In this document: positions 16,057 through 24,121 of the stretch, one piece after another
How positions within the stretch are numbered: position 1 is the first letter of the stretch
Layout: each line of letters begins with the position of its first letter
Assembly: GCA_964423745.1 (NCBI GenBank)
Contig: CAYRGG010000047.1
Span: 1 to 34,135 of the forward strand
DNA length: 34,135 nt
Direction of reading: 5' to 3'
Source of the DNA: CAYRGG01 sp964423745
Lineage (GTDB): Bacteria; Pseudomonadota; Gammaproteobacteria; Competibacterales; Competibacteraceae
The notes under the pieces: model-generated
The model's input: only the letters and a program-made list of their open reading frames with translations
Told to the model about the DNA's origin: nothing
Database searches by the model: none
Position numbers and translations under genes: made by a program

Positions 16057-17206
16057 CGTCACACACTTCCCGAGCCACGTTTTGCAGATACGCACTGAGG
16101 GTTGCCTGGTACTTAGGGATAGGCATAAGAAATCCATCGTGGCCTTGCTCGGCTTGGATTTCGGCATAGCTAACTTGTTTTTCCGCCGCCACCAGATCCC
16201 TTACGATCTCATGGGATCGGCTGGGAGCGAAACGCCAGTCGCTGGTAAAAGAAATAACCAAAAAGCGAGCTTTTGCGCGTCGAAAAGCGGCAACTAAATC
16301 ATCATTAAAATCGACAGCAGGATCGAAATAATCTAAGGTCTTGGTAATTAATAGATAGCTATTAGCATCGAAACGGTCCACAAAAGCGTTGCCCTGATAG
16401 CGGAGATAACTTTCCACTTGAAACTCAGAATCGAAGTGATAATACAGTTTGTCCTTATGCAGTTCGCGGCCAAATTTAGCCCGCATGCCTTCATCGGAAA
16501 GGTAGGTGATATGACCCAGCATACGGGCTAACATAAGACCACGGCGCGGGACAACGTCATGTTCATAGTAGCGTCCTTGATGAAAATCGGGATCAGAGAG
16601 AATCGCTTGCCGGGCCACCTCATTGAAGGCAATATTCTGCGCCGATAAGCGTGGTGCTGCGGCAATCACTACTGCATGGCGTAAACGATCTGGAAAGTCG
16701 ATGGCCCACTGCATAGCCTGCATGCCACCGAGGCTACCTCCGATCACCACCGCCCAAGTGGTGATGGCTAACCGATCGGCCAGCCGAGCTTGACTGCGTA
16801 CCCAGTCTTTAACCGTGACGATGGGAAAATCCGGGCCATAGGGTTTGCCGGTTTCGGGATTAATCGACATAGGACCCGTGGAGCCTTTGCAGCTACCCAG
16901 ATTATTACAACACACGACAAAAAACTTCTCGGTATCAATGGGTTTACCAGGTCCAATACTGGACTCCCACCAACCCGGTTTACGATCATTAAGATCGTGG
17001 TAACCGGCAGCATGATGATCTCCCGAAAGGGCATGACAGATAAGCACAGCATTACTGTGGGTAGTATTCAGGGCGCCATAGGTTTCGTAGATCAGTTCAT
17101 AACTGGATAACGTCTGTCCGCAATCCAGGGCCAGTGGCTCATCAAAATGCAGTGTTTTGGGCGTGACCAAACCAACAGAATCAGAAGCATCAAAGGAACT
17201 ATACAT
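16043..17206 (-). CDS. metX: Homoserine O-acyltransferase
   Basis: MetX acylates homoserine as the first committed step of methionine synthesis. The 387-residue alpha/beta hydrolase has the nucleophile Ser158 in GGSLGG, Asp323 in TSDWRF and His356 in GHDGFL. It carries NNLGSCKGSTGP, the form I recall for proteobacterial MetX enzymes shown to use succinyl-CoA, whereas acetyl-CoA enzymes more often read NVLGGCQGTTGP; so succinyltransferase activity is plausible but not proven from sequence. It overlaps metW by 14 bases and follows yggT by 64 bases on the same strand. No clear ribosome binding site precedes the ATG at 17206. Confidence 0.94.
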   Translation of the reverse strand: MYSSFDASDSVGLVTPKTLHFDEPLALDCGQTLSSYELIYETYGALNTTHSNAVLICHALSGDHHAAGYHDLNDRKPGWWESSIGPGKPIDTEKFFVVCCNNLGSCKGSTGPMSINPETGKPYGPDFPIVTVKDWVRSQARLADRLAITTWAVVIGGSLGGMQAMQWAIDFPDRLRHAVVIAAAPRLSAQNIAFNEVARQAILSDPDFHQGRYYEHDVVPRRGLMLARMLGHITYLSDEGMRAKFGRELHKDKLYYHFDSEFQVESYLRYQGNAFVDRFDANSYLLITKTLDYFDPAVDFNDDLVAAFRRAKARFLVISFTSDWRFAPSRSHEIVRDLVAAEKQVSYAEIQAEQGHDGFLMPIPKYQATLSAYLQNVAREVCDDAAA

Positions 17207-17270
17207 AAGTGCGCTGGGGCAGATATATAGCGAAGAATCTAAGTAAAGGAGTCATTTGGTGTTTTTTCCA

Positions 17271-17858
17271 TTAGCCCCCTACCATAAATCGAATACCCAT
17301 ATCCCGTAATGGTGCCACCAGTATGATCTTGAGTAACTGTAAGGCGATTAAAACTAAAATAGGCGACAAATCGATGCCGGAGATGGGGGGTAGCACACCG
17401 CGAGCAGGACGTAGGACTGGCTCGGTTAGCTGGTAGAGCAAAGTCACCACAGGATGACTCGGATCAGGATTTACCCAACTCAAGATGGCTTGAATGATGA
17501 CTGTCCAGAAAAGCACGTTGAGTAGCAAGTTTAACAGCTCTGCGAAGGCGACTAAGAGAACACCCCCGAATTGAACGCTTTGATTATTCAATAGAAAGAC
17601 TAGCGTTAGCTCGATGACCTGTAATCCCAGCATCAGAACCACAGCGGCCATATCGACTCCCAGATAGCCTGGAATAAGACGTCGCATGGGAAGTAGCGGC
17701 GGATTGGTGATTTTTACTAAAAATTGTACTAACGGGTTGTAGAAATCCGCCCGGACCCACTGCAGAAGAAAGCGCAGCATCACGGCTAAGATATAAAAAC
17801 CAAACAGGGTTTGAACGAGAAACACCCCTGCGTTATTCACATAAGCCCCGCTGTTCAT
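17271..17858 (-). CDS. yggT: YggT family membrane protein
   Basis: The 195-residue protein is made of two YggT repeats, each with two hydrophobic segments followed by a motif of the type NPLVQFLVKITNPPLLPMRRLIP (first) and HPVVTLLYQLTEPVLRPARGVLPP (second). It should sit in the inner membrane. Function is not established; homologues have been linked to osmotic tolerance and cell division or plastid nucleoid arrangement. I chose the ATG at 17858 because it overlaps the proC stop in an ATGA and the residues before it belong to the proC coding region. Neighbouring yggS and proC are its usual partners. Confidence 0.94.
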   Translation of the reverse strand: MNSGAYVNNAGVFLVQTLFGFYILAVMLRFLLQWVRADFYNPLVQFLVKITNPPLLPMRRLIPGYLGVDMAAVVLMLGLQVIELTLVFLLNNQSVQFGGVLLVAFAELLNLLLNVLFWTVIIQAILSWVNPDPSHPVVTLLYQLTEPVLRPARGVLPPISGIDLSPILVLIALQLLKIILVAPLRDMGIRFMVGG

Positions 17859-18685
17859 GGTTGTTCTCCCAATAAATCCCCTAGTTCCCGTGCTCGTTGG
17901 CAAGCCGCTTCTAAGGCGTTGACAAATAAAGTTTCTAGTTGTCCTTCCTGCAAGACTTTAAGGGCGCACTCTGTAGTGCCGCCCGGCGAGGTCACGCGAT
18001 TGCGCAGTAAAGCTGGACTCTGGGGGCTTTCTAGGGCCATTTTAGCAGCGCCAAAGGCTGTTTCCAGCGTCAGCAAACGTGCTTGTTCCTCACTAAGACC
18101 TAGTTTAATACCCGCTTGTTCTAACGCTTCCATCACTAGAAAAAAGTAGGCAGGTCCGCTACCGGATAGCGCGGTGACACTATCTAAAAGATTTTCATCA
18201 TTTACCCAAATGGTCAGCCCTACCGCACGTAAAATGGACTCGGCAAGTTGCTGTTGTTGGTCAGAAACATGCGGGTTGGCATAAAGAGCCGTGGCGCCAC
18301 TTTTAACCAGGGCAGGGGTATTTGGCATGCTGCGAACGATGGCGACCTGATCGCCTAGCCAGCGTCTTAAGTCTGGTTCCCGAACGCCAGCAGCCACTGA
18401 AATAACTAGAGGTCGATAACGCTGTATAGCGGTTGCAAGGGGTTTTGCAACCTCTCGCAATACCTGCGGTTTAACAGCCAAGACGAGCACTGAAGCAGGT
18501 TCGACAACAGCATTATTATCGGCGTGGGTATGAACCTTAAATTGGTTATGGAGCCTTACTCGCTGTTCGCTACTCGGGTCAGCCACCCAAATGTTGGTTG
18601 GCAGACAACCATCGGCAATCAATCCGCCGATTAAGCTACTCGCCATATTACCACCGCCAATAAAGGCTATAGGAGTTGTTTTCAT
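17855..18685 (-). CDS. proC: Pyrroline-5-carboxylate reductase
   Basis: ProC reduces 1-pyrroline-5-carboxylate to proline with NAD(P)H, the last step of proline synthesis. The 276 residues fit. The N-terminal IAFIGGGNMASSLIGGL (7-23) binds the nucleotide, AVKPQVL follows, and the C-terminal catalytic and dimerisation region has VTALSGSGPAYFFLVMEAL and SPGGTTECALKVL. It overlaps yggT by 4 bases. The ATG at 18685 gives the family N-terminus; no strong ribosome binding site is visible. A 96-base gap separates it from the upstream hypothetical gene. Confidence 0.96.
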   Translation of the reverse strand: MKTTPIAFIGGGNMASSLIGGLIADGCLPTNIWVADPSSEQRVRLHNQFKVHTHADNNAVVEPASVLVLAVKPQVLREVAKPLATAIQRYRPLVISVAAGVREPDLRRWLGDQVAIVRSMPNTPALVKSGATALYANPHVSDQQQQLAESILRAVGLTIWVNDENLLDSVTALSGSGPAYFFLVMEALEQAGIKLGLSEEQARLLTLETAFGAAKMALESPQSPALLRNRVTSPGGTTECALKVLQEGQLETLFVNALEAACQRARELGDLLGEQP

Positions 18686-18781
18686 AGCTATCTATGACCT
18701 TACAGTTGAAGAAACGCCTTGCGAAAACTACAACCTAGATCGCTATTTGGCAATCACGGCAGGAGCAGCACTTTAGCAGAA

Positions 18782-19177
18782 TTAACGACTTTTGCTAGAA
18801 AGCAGTTTGAGGGTTTGCGCACGAACGCTGCTAACACGATTATCTTTTTGATAAATTTCAAAGACCTTGCGTTTTTTTAGTGCATTGAGCCGTTGATAAA
18901 AAAGATAGGTTCCCATGAACTGTTCACGCAATGCGGTCTCGAAGTCCCCCTGTTGCAAGCCGAGCGGTAGTCGTTCTACCGAACCAAGGGTATTCAATAT
19001 ACCTGCATCTTCTGTCGTAACGGGGCTAGTGGCAAGTCGTTTGGCGTCAGATTCCACTTCTCGTAAATGATCGTCGGCAGGGGCTGCTTGACCATATAAA
19101 GGATTAATAATTAAAAGGCTGCCTACGATAAGGCAAAGCAACCTGGTTTTAGTATAAAACCCAGGCGTCAAAAACAT
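18782..19177 (-). CDS. Small exported protein of unknown function
   Basis: I do not recognise a named family. The 131-residue product starts with two charged residues and a hydrophobic stretch (about residues 12-27) ending in LYGQAAPADD, a plausible signal peptide with cleavage after an Ala near residues 30-32, so it is probably periplasmic. The mature part is polar, with VESDAKRL, then RLPLGLQQGDFETALREQFMGTYLFYQRL and a basic tail rich in Lys and Arg. AGAGGA is 7 bases ahead of the ATG, a good ribosome binding site. It lies between yggS and proC, which are usually adjacent. Confidence 0.75.
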   Translation of the reverse strand: MFLTPGFYTKTRLLCLIVGSLLIINPLYGQAAPADDHLREVESDAKRLATSPVTTEDAGILNTLGSVERLPLGLQQGDFETALREQFMGTYLFYQRLNALKKRKVFEIYQKDNRVSSVRAQTLKLLSSKSR

Positions 19178-19274
19178 GCCATTTCCTCTTTGCTAAAAGC
19201 ATTTGAATACTTGACTATCCCATGCGCTGTGTTAATAAAGTGTTTTAATCAAGATGCAGCAATATGTCTTTCGT

Positions 19275-19958
19275 TTAAAGACGCGGCCCAAAAATGGCTG
19301 TGCCTACTCTTATTAAGGTCGCGCCTTCAGCTATAGCAGCCTCTAGATCGGCGGACATTCCCATGGACAGAGTATCCATTGCAAGACCGCTTGCTGCGAG
19401 CTTTTCCTGAAGTTCCCGTAACTGAGCAAATGGGCGGCGCTGTTGGTCGAAGGTATCGTTCAAGGCCGGTACCGCCATTAAACCGCGCAACTGCAAACGG
19501 GGTAGTTTACTGACTGCAGAAGCTATGCCAGATATTTCTGCAATATGTATGCCGTGTTTTGTCAGTTCGTCGCTGATATTTACCTGGAGACAAATGTTTA
19601 AAGGCGGTAAAGATGTGGGGCGTTGTTCATTCAATCGTTGTGCGATTTTAAGACGATCCACACTGTGTACCCAGCTAAAATTCTCAGCAATCTGACGTGT
19701 TTTATTAGATTGAATAGGACCAATAAAATGCCAATGCAATTCTAGATCCGCTAGATCTTGCATCTTTTTTAAGGCTTCTTGCACATAATTTTCTCCAAAA
19801 TGATGCTGACCAGCTGTAGCAACGGTGACGATAGCGGTTGCTGCTTGTTTTTTGCTAACCGCAATTAAACCAACCGATCCCGGTAAACGGCCAAAACGCT
19901 TCTCAGCGTCTCGTATGCGTGCCCGGACATTGTGAAGATTATCAATAATATTAAGCAT
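19275..19958 (-). CDS. yggS: Pyridoxal phosphate homeostasis protein
   Basis: YggS (PLPBP family) binds pyridoxal phosphate and balances its cellular pool and amino acid metabolism. From the ATG at 19958 it is 227 residues, with Lys36 in LIAVSKKQ as cofactor lysine, FGENYVQEAL, LHWHFIGPIQSNK, and LSMGMSADLEAAIAEGATLIRVGTAIFG for phosphate binding. GGGA lies 7 bases before 19958, while an in-frame ATG at 19973 has none, so the shorter form is preferred. It diverges from pilT, with 136 bases between the starts, as the Pseudomonas pair does. Confidence 0.95.
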   Translation of the reverse strand: MLNIIDNLHNVRARIRDAEKRFGRLPGSVGLIAVSKKQAATAIVTVATAGQHHFGENYVQEALKKMQDLADLELHWHFIGPIQSNKTRQIAENFSWVHSVDRLKIAQRLNEQRPTSLPPLNICLQVNISDELTKHGIHIAEISGIASAVSKLPRLQLRGLMAVPALNDTFDQQRRPFAQLRELQEKLAASGLAMDTLSMGMSADLEAAIAEGATLIRVGTAIFGPRL

Positions 19959-20094
19959 GAGAATTCCCATCATGCAAGACGAGCATGACCCTTACAGTCC
20001 ACGGAAAATTGACATTTGCGCTAAAATAAATTGGTGCATTTTTTGCATTATTCCTGCGTTAGATGAATCAGCTCAAATAGAAAGGAATACTTTT

Positions 20095-21135
20095 ATGCAT
20101 AATCTGGACGATTTATTAACGTTTGCTGTAAAGAATAAGGCTTCGGATCTCCATCTCTCTGCTGGACTTCCACCTATGATTCGCGTTGATGGGGAGGTAA
20201 AACGTATCAACTTGCCAGCCCTCGAACATAAGGAAGTTCATCGCTTAATTTACGACATTATGCAAGACAACAGCCGTAAGGAATATGATGAAACTTTGGA
20301 ATGCGACTTTTCCTTTTCAGTACCTAAGCTAGCCCGCTTCCGTGTCAATGCCTTTAAGCAAGACCGTGGCGCTGGCGCAGTTTTTAGAACCATCCCTACT
20401 GAAGTGTTTACCTTAGAAGATCTCAACTGCCCTGCGGTTTTTCGGGACATCATACAGGTACCGCGAGGTTTGATTCTAGTCACCGGTCCTACAGGTTCTG
20501 GTAAATCTACCACGTTGGCCGCCATGATCGATCATAAAAATAAGAACGAATATGGTCATATACTGACCATCGAGGATCCCATCGAGTTTGTTCACGACAG
20601 CAATAAATGCCTCATCAACCAACGTGAAGTCCATCGCGATACTAAGAGCTTTAACAACGCACTGCGCTCAGCGTTGCGCGAGGACCCCGATATTATTCTG
20701 GTGGGCGAGCTGCGCGATCTGGAGACAATCCGTTTGGCGTTAACAGCGTCGGAAACTGGACATTTAGTATTTGGCACCCTCCACACCAGCTCTGCCCCCA
20801 AAACCATTGACCGTGTCATCGATGTTTTTCCAGCTGGCGAGAAAGCGTTGGTGCGCTCCATGCTATCTGAGTCTTTGCGAGCTGTTATCTCCCAGACATT
20901 GTTAAAGAAAATTGGTGGTGGTCGTGCGGCGGCTTACGAGATAATGATCGGTACACCTGCGGTTCGTAACCTTATTCGGGAAGACAAAGTTGCGCAGATG
21001 TATTCAGCCATCCAAACGGGCAGCTCCTTCGGGATGCAAACGTTGGATCAACATCTTCTGCAATTGGTTAAATCTGGTCTAATAAGTAAGCAGGACGCTA
21101 TGTCTAAGGCGAAAAGTCCTGAGCAGTTTAGATAA
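20095..21135 (+). CDS. pilT: Type IV pilus retraction ATPase PilT
   Basis: PilT is the hexameric cytoplasmic motor that disassembles type IV pili, powering twitching motility. From the ATG at 20095 the protein is 346 residues, nearly collinear with Pseudomonas PilT (344). It has the N-terminal PAS-like part with ASDLHLSAGLPPMIRVDGE, Walker A GPTGSGKST (131-139), the Asp box around 160, Walker B DIILVGELRD (about 199-208), the His box TGHLVFGTLH, and the AIRNLIRE-like motif (AVRNLIREDK), diagnostic for PilT. AAGGA sits 8 bases ahead of 20095; the open frame before it lacks similarity. The paralogue pilU, next to pilT in Pseudomonas, is absent here; ruvX follows in the opposite direction. Confidence 0.97.
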   Translation: MHNLDDLLTFAVKNKASDLHLSAGLPPMIRVDGEVKRINLPALEHKEVHRLIYDIMQDNSRKEYDETLECDFSFSVPKLARFRVNAFKQDRGAGAVFRTIPTEVFTLEDLNCPAVFRDIIQVPRGLILVTGPTGSGKSTTLAAMIDHKNKNEYGHILTIEDPIEFVHDSNKCLINQREVHRDTKSFNNALRSALREDPDIILVGELRDLETIRLALTASETGHLVFGTLHTSSAPKTIDRVIDVFPAGEKALVRSMLSESLRAVISQTLLKKIGGGRAAAYEIMIGTPAVRNLIREDKVAQMYSAIQTGSSFGMQTLDQHLLQLVKSGLISKQDAMSKAKSPEQFR

Positions 21136-21166
21136 CCATTCAGAGTGCATGCAGATAGCTAGAACA

Positions 21167-21194
21167 GGTGATGGTTTTAATAAAAACCATCACC
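21167..21194. terminator. Hairpin between convergent pilT and ruvX, likely bidirectional terminator
   Basis: A perfect 12-bp stem, GGTGATGGTTTT paired with its complement, closes a 4-base AATA loop, 31 bases after the pilT stop and 3 bases beyond the ruvX stop. The stem carries its own A and T tracts, so in either direction the transcript ends in a helix flanked by U-rich bases within the stem. No long T run follows outside. Confidence 0.65.
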
Positions 21195-21197
21195 CAA

Positions 21198-21635
21198 TCA
21201 TTGATATTGCTGCTGACAAAACCAGCTTTCTAAAATGATGGCGGCCGCCAGCGCATCTATGGCTGTTTGCTTATGATGGCTTCCGTGAGTTTGCTTTTCT
21301 TTTAAATAGTTTTTTGCTGCGTATGAAGACAGGCGTTCGTCAATAGTTTCCACCGGTAACTGATAACGTGACTGCAAATCTTGGCTAAAGTGCAGGGCAG
21401 CTTTAGTGACTGTGTTAGGTGTACCATCGGCATGATAGGGAAGACCTACCACAAAAAGACCTGGTTGCCATTCATGGACAAGGTAAGTGATAGTATCCCA
21501 ATCGGGTAATCCGCTGCGCATTTTAAGGGTAACAAGAGGACGGGCCGCCTGGGTAATGTGTTGACCGATGGCCACACCAATACGAACCGTACCAAAATCA
21601 AATCCCATGACTGTCTCTACGGAAGACATCGACAT
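21198..21635 (-). CDS. ruvX: Putative Holliday junction resolvase / pre-16S rRNA nuclease
   Basis: RuvX (YqgF) has an RNase H fold; in E. coli it trims the 5' end of 16S rRNA precursors. The 145-residue protein shows Asp13 in MGFDFGTVRIGVA, GLPYHADGTPN, Glu100 in DERLSS and Asp127 in DALAAAIILE, the expected acidic set. In this protein GTVRIG stands where most have GTKRIG. It is the last of four leftward genes (gshB, tonB, yqgE, ruvX), 53 bases after yqgE, and ends at a likely terminator. Confidence 0.94.
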   Translation of the reverse strand: MSMSSVETVMGFDFGTVRIGVAIGQHITQAARPLVTLKMRSGLPDWDTITYLVHEWQPGLFVVGLPYHADGTPNTVTKAALHFSQDLQSRYQLPVETIDERLSSYAAKNYLKEKQTHGSHHKQTAIDALAAAIILESWFCQQQYQ

Positions 21636-21688
21636 GATCTCTTACAACCCAATATCAATAGGACGATTTCTCTTAAGGAGCGCACGCC

Positions 21689-22252
21689 TCAAGCGTGACC
21701 TGCGTCGCCCGAGAGGAGATTTAAATCAACTCCCAATAGCGCAGCTGCAGCCGCCCAGCGTTGTTCATTTGGCGTGTTAAAGAGGATACTTTCATCAATG
21801 GGTACTGACAGCCAGGCATTCTGCCCTAATTCTTGTTCTAATTGTCCCGGTCCCCAACCGGCGTAGCCTAGAGCAACCAAAGCTTGCTCGAAACCTTCGC
21901 CTTGGGCTAGGCCATGTAAAATATCCCGGGATGTGGTAATACCTATTCTATCCGTAACTTGAAGTGTGGAGCCCCAATGACCCAGGGGTGTATGCACAAC
22001 AAATCCTTGCTCCGGTTGTACAGGGCCACCTGCATAGATGGGCATGGTGGCTATCTTTGGCAAAGCGACTGGAATTTCCAAATGTTCCAGTAGTTCTCCA
22101 AGAGTGAGGTTTAATGGTCGGTTGATGACAATGCCTAAAGCACCGTTAGCATTGTGTTCGCCAATGTAGCTAACCGTTTGAGAAAAGTTTGGATCGACCA
22201 AACTTGGCATGGCCATTAGAAAGTGATTGCTGAGATAAGTGGTTTCTGTCAT
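21689..22252 (-). CDS. yqgE: YqgE/AlgH family protein
   Basis: The 187-residue product belongs to the YqgE/AlgH family, named after a Pseudomonas gene affecting alginate; its biochemical role is not established. Motifs visible are YLSNHFLMAMPSLVDPNFSQTV, NGALGIVINRPL, and PIYAGGPVQPEQGFVVH, with GYAGWGPGQLEQELGQNAWL nearer the C-terminus, all typical. The ATG at 22252 is chosen; a TTG 15 bases upstream is also in frame, and neither has a clear ribosome binding site. It keeps the ruvX neighbourhood common in gammaproteobacteria. Confidence 0.94.
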   Translation of the reverse strand: MTETTYLSNHFLMAMPSLVDPNFSQTVSYIGEHNANGALGIVINRPLNLTLGELLEHLEIPVALPKIATMPIYAGGPVQPEQGFVVHTPLGHWGSTLQVTDRIGITTSRDILHGLAQGEGFEQALVALGYAGWGPGQLEQELGQNAWLSVPIDESILFNTPNEQRWAAAAALLGVDLNLLSGDAGHA

Positions 22253-22311
22253 GGCGAATGGGGTCAAGCTCTGCTGTCCAGTTTATTGATCGCCTTGTTG
22301 CGCTTAACGTT

Positions 22312-23142
22312 TTATCGAAATGTCCATTGATGCTTAATGCGCAACACATCGTATTGACGGCGAAGCGTATCGGGAAAAGGTGCATAAGGAGCTGCTTCGG
22401 TCACAATACGTCGGATTGTAGCGTCTAGCTGTTTATTTCCAGAAGATCGAATGATGAGGATATCTCCTAAACTTCCATCAGCGCGAATGGCAACGTCTAA
22501 AATCGGTGCTTTGCCTTTACTCTGCCGCAATGTGCGTGGCAAATTGAGTTCACCCACACGCTCTACTTTTTCCACCCAATATGCCGCATAGGCGCCATCA
22601 GGTGTAGTGGTGTTGTAAAGATCTGCGTGTTTTTCTCGGGCATTACCGAGCCGATCCTGATCAGCTGAAAGACGCGCTTGACGTACGCCTTGATCTAACA
22701 GGTCTGCAACACTAAGTGTTGTCAATGCCGACCCACTGGAAGTAGGGGTAGGTTTAGCAGGAGCTTTAGCTGGAGTCGCTGATGGTGGTTGCTCATACTC
22801 AGAGGGTAGGGCAGTAGCGGGAGTCGGTGTTGTAATGAGTTTTGCAGTATCATGCAAAGATTTTCTAGGAGCTGTTTCAGGCACAGGAGGCAATGCAGGT
22901 TTTTGAGGTCCTGAAACCTTAGGTGGTGCTGTATGGGTAGTGGTGTCTTGCTGGCCACCTGCGGGTTTCAAAAAACTCACATTTAAACTCCATGCAGGGC
23001 TTTTGGTAGGGGCAGTAAGCTCGCTAAATTGAATACCCAAAATAAGCAAACCATGCACCCCTATAGCTAAGGCAAGGGCAAACTTAAAATAGGAATTTTT
23101 ACTTTCGTTAAAAGAGTATGTGCTTACTGAGAAAAAAGTCAT
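22312..23142 (-). CDS. TonB-family energy transducer (TonB3-like)
   Basis: TonB proteins couple the inner-membrane proton gradient to outer-membrane processes. The 276-residue protein has one N-terminal membrane segment (about residues 20-40, FALALAIGVHGLLILGI, with the His expected in TonB), a Pro/Ala/Thr-rich periplasmic stretch (about 58-140), and a C-terminal TonB domain (about 190-276) including GELNLPRTLRQ, LDVAIRADGSLGDILIIRSSGNKQLD and APYAPFPDTLRR. Its position between yqgE and gshB is that of Pseudomonas tonB3, reported to be needed for twitching motility and pilus assembly, so a similar link to type IV pili is likely but inferred. No ExbB/ExbD genes are nearby. Confidence 0.88.
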   Translation of the reverse strand: MTFFSVSTYSFNESKNSYFKFALALAIGVHGLLILGIQFSELTAPTKSPAWSLNVSFLKPAGGQQDTTTHTAPPKVSGPQKPALPPVPETAPRKSLHDTAKLITTPTPATALPSEYEQPPSATPAKAPAKPTPTSSGSALTTLSVADLLDQGVRQARLSADQDRLGNAREKHADLYNTTTPDGAYAAYWVEKVERVGELNLPRTLRQSKGKAPILDVAIRADGSLGDILIIRSSGNKQLDATIRRIVTEAAPYAPFPDTLRRQYDVLRIKHQWTFR

Positions 23143-23161
23143 ACGTTTATTATCCCATAGT

Positions 23162-24121
23162 CTATGGGGTCTGCGTCAGCTGGCTAGCAATCCTATCCAT
23201 CAGATCTCCGCAAATATCTAGCCCAAATTGGGCGTCCAATTCCCGGGCGCAGGTTGGGCTTGTAACATTGATCTCGGTCAAATAATCTCCAATAACATCT
23301 AAACCAACAAACAATAAACCCATATCCCGCAGTTTAGGACCGACTTGTTTGCAAATCCAGTGGTCACGTTCATTGAGGGCAATACCTTTGCCAAGGCCGC
23401 CAGCGGCTAAGTTGGCGCGGGTTTCACCATGAGCCGGGATACGAGCCAGCGCATAGGGCACCGGTTCGCCGTCGATAAGCAAAATCCGCTTGTCACCGGA
23501 CGAGACTACTTCGGGTAGGTATTGCTGAGCCATGGCAAGGTTTTGCCCTCGCGCCGTCAGCGTTTCTAAAATCACATTGACATTTGGGTCATCCGTCTGC
23601 AGCCGGAAAACCAATGTACCACCCATGCCCCCTAGGGGTTTAACAATAATATCACCCTCTATCTTCAAAAAATCTTTAATTCGCGCTTTGTCAGAGCTGA
23701 TGACCGTTGCTGGAAAGCATTCAGGAAATTGAATCACAAACAATTTTTCGTTGGCGTCCCGTAGACTGCGTGGTCGATTTACCACCAATGCGCCGCTTGC
23801 TTCAGCTTGCTCAAGGATATACGTGGTGTAAATGTACTCCATATTAAAAGGAGGATCTTTACGCATTAGGATGACGTCCAACTCTTTTAAGGGAAGGTCT
23901 TTTTCGCCATCAAAACTAAACCAATTATTAGGTTTGTCTTCCACCTTAAGGTATCGGGAACGTCCAAAGGCTTCTGTATCTCGCAAATAAAGATCTTGTT
24001 GTTCAAAATAATGCAGGGTCCAACCCCGGGCTTGCGCCGCGAGTAACATAGCGAAGGTGGTGTCTTTTTTGGTTTGAATGGAACCGATAGGATCCATGAC
24101 CACGCCCAATTGCAGTGTCAT
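23162..24121 (-). CDS. gshB: Glutathione synthetase
   Basis: GshB joins gamma-glutamylcysteine and glycine with ATP to make glutathione. The 319-residue protein has the bacterial N-terminus LGVVMDPIGSIQTKKDTTFAML, then VILMRKDPPFNMEYIYTTY, VVNRPRSLRDANEKL, the ATP-grasp segment IVKPLGGMGGTLVFRL, and GGLGKGIALNERD with INVTSPTCARELD near the C-terminus for metal and substrate binding. AGGGAAGGG lies just upstream of the ATG at 24121. It is the first gene of the leftward group; its promoter must lie in the large gap to pilI. Confidence 0.97.
   Translation of the reverse strand: MTLQLGVVMDPIGSIQTKKDTTFAMLLAAQARGWTLHYFEQQDLYLRDTEAFGRSRYLKVEDKPNNWFSFDGEKDLPLKELDVILMRKDPPFNMEYIYTTYILEQAEASGALVVNRPRSLRDANEKLFVIQFPECFPATVISSDKARIKDFLKIEGDIIVKPLGGMGGTLVFRLQTDDPNVNVILETLTARGQNLAMAQQYLPEVVSSGDKRILLIDGEPVPYALARIPAHGETRANLAAGGLGKGIALNERDHWICKQVGPKLRDMGLLFVGLDVIGDYLTEINVTSPTCARELDAQFGLDICGDLMDRIASQLTQTP

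Noticed and set aside
16057..16167. Longer MetW starting within metX
   Set aside because: The extra 37 residues are an out-of-frame reading of the metX 3' end and MetW proteins start at the segment encoded from 16056.
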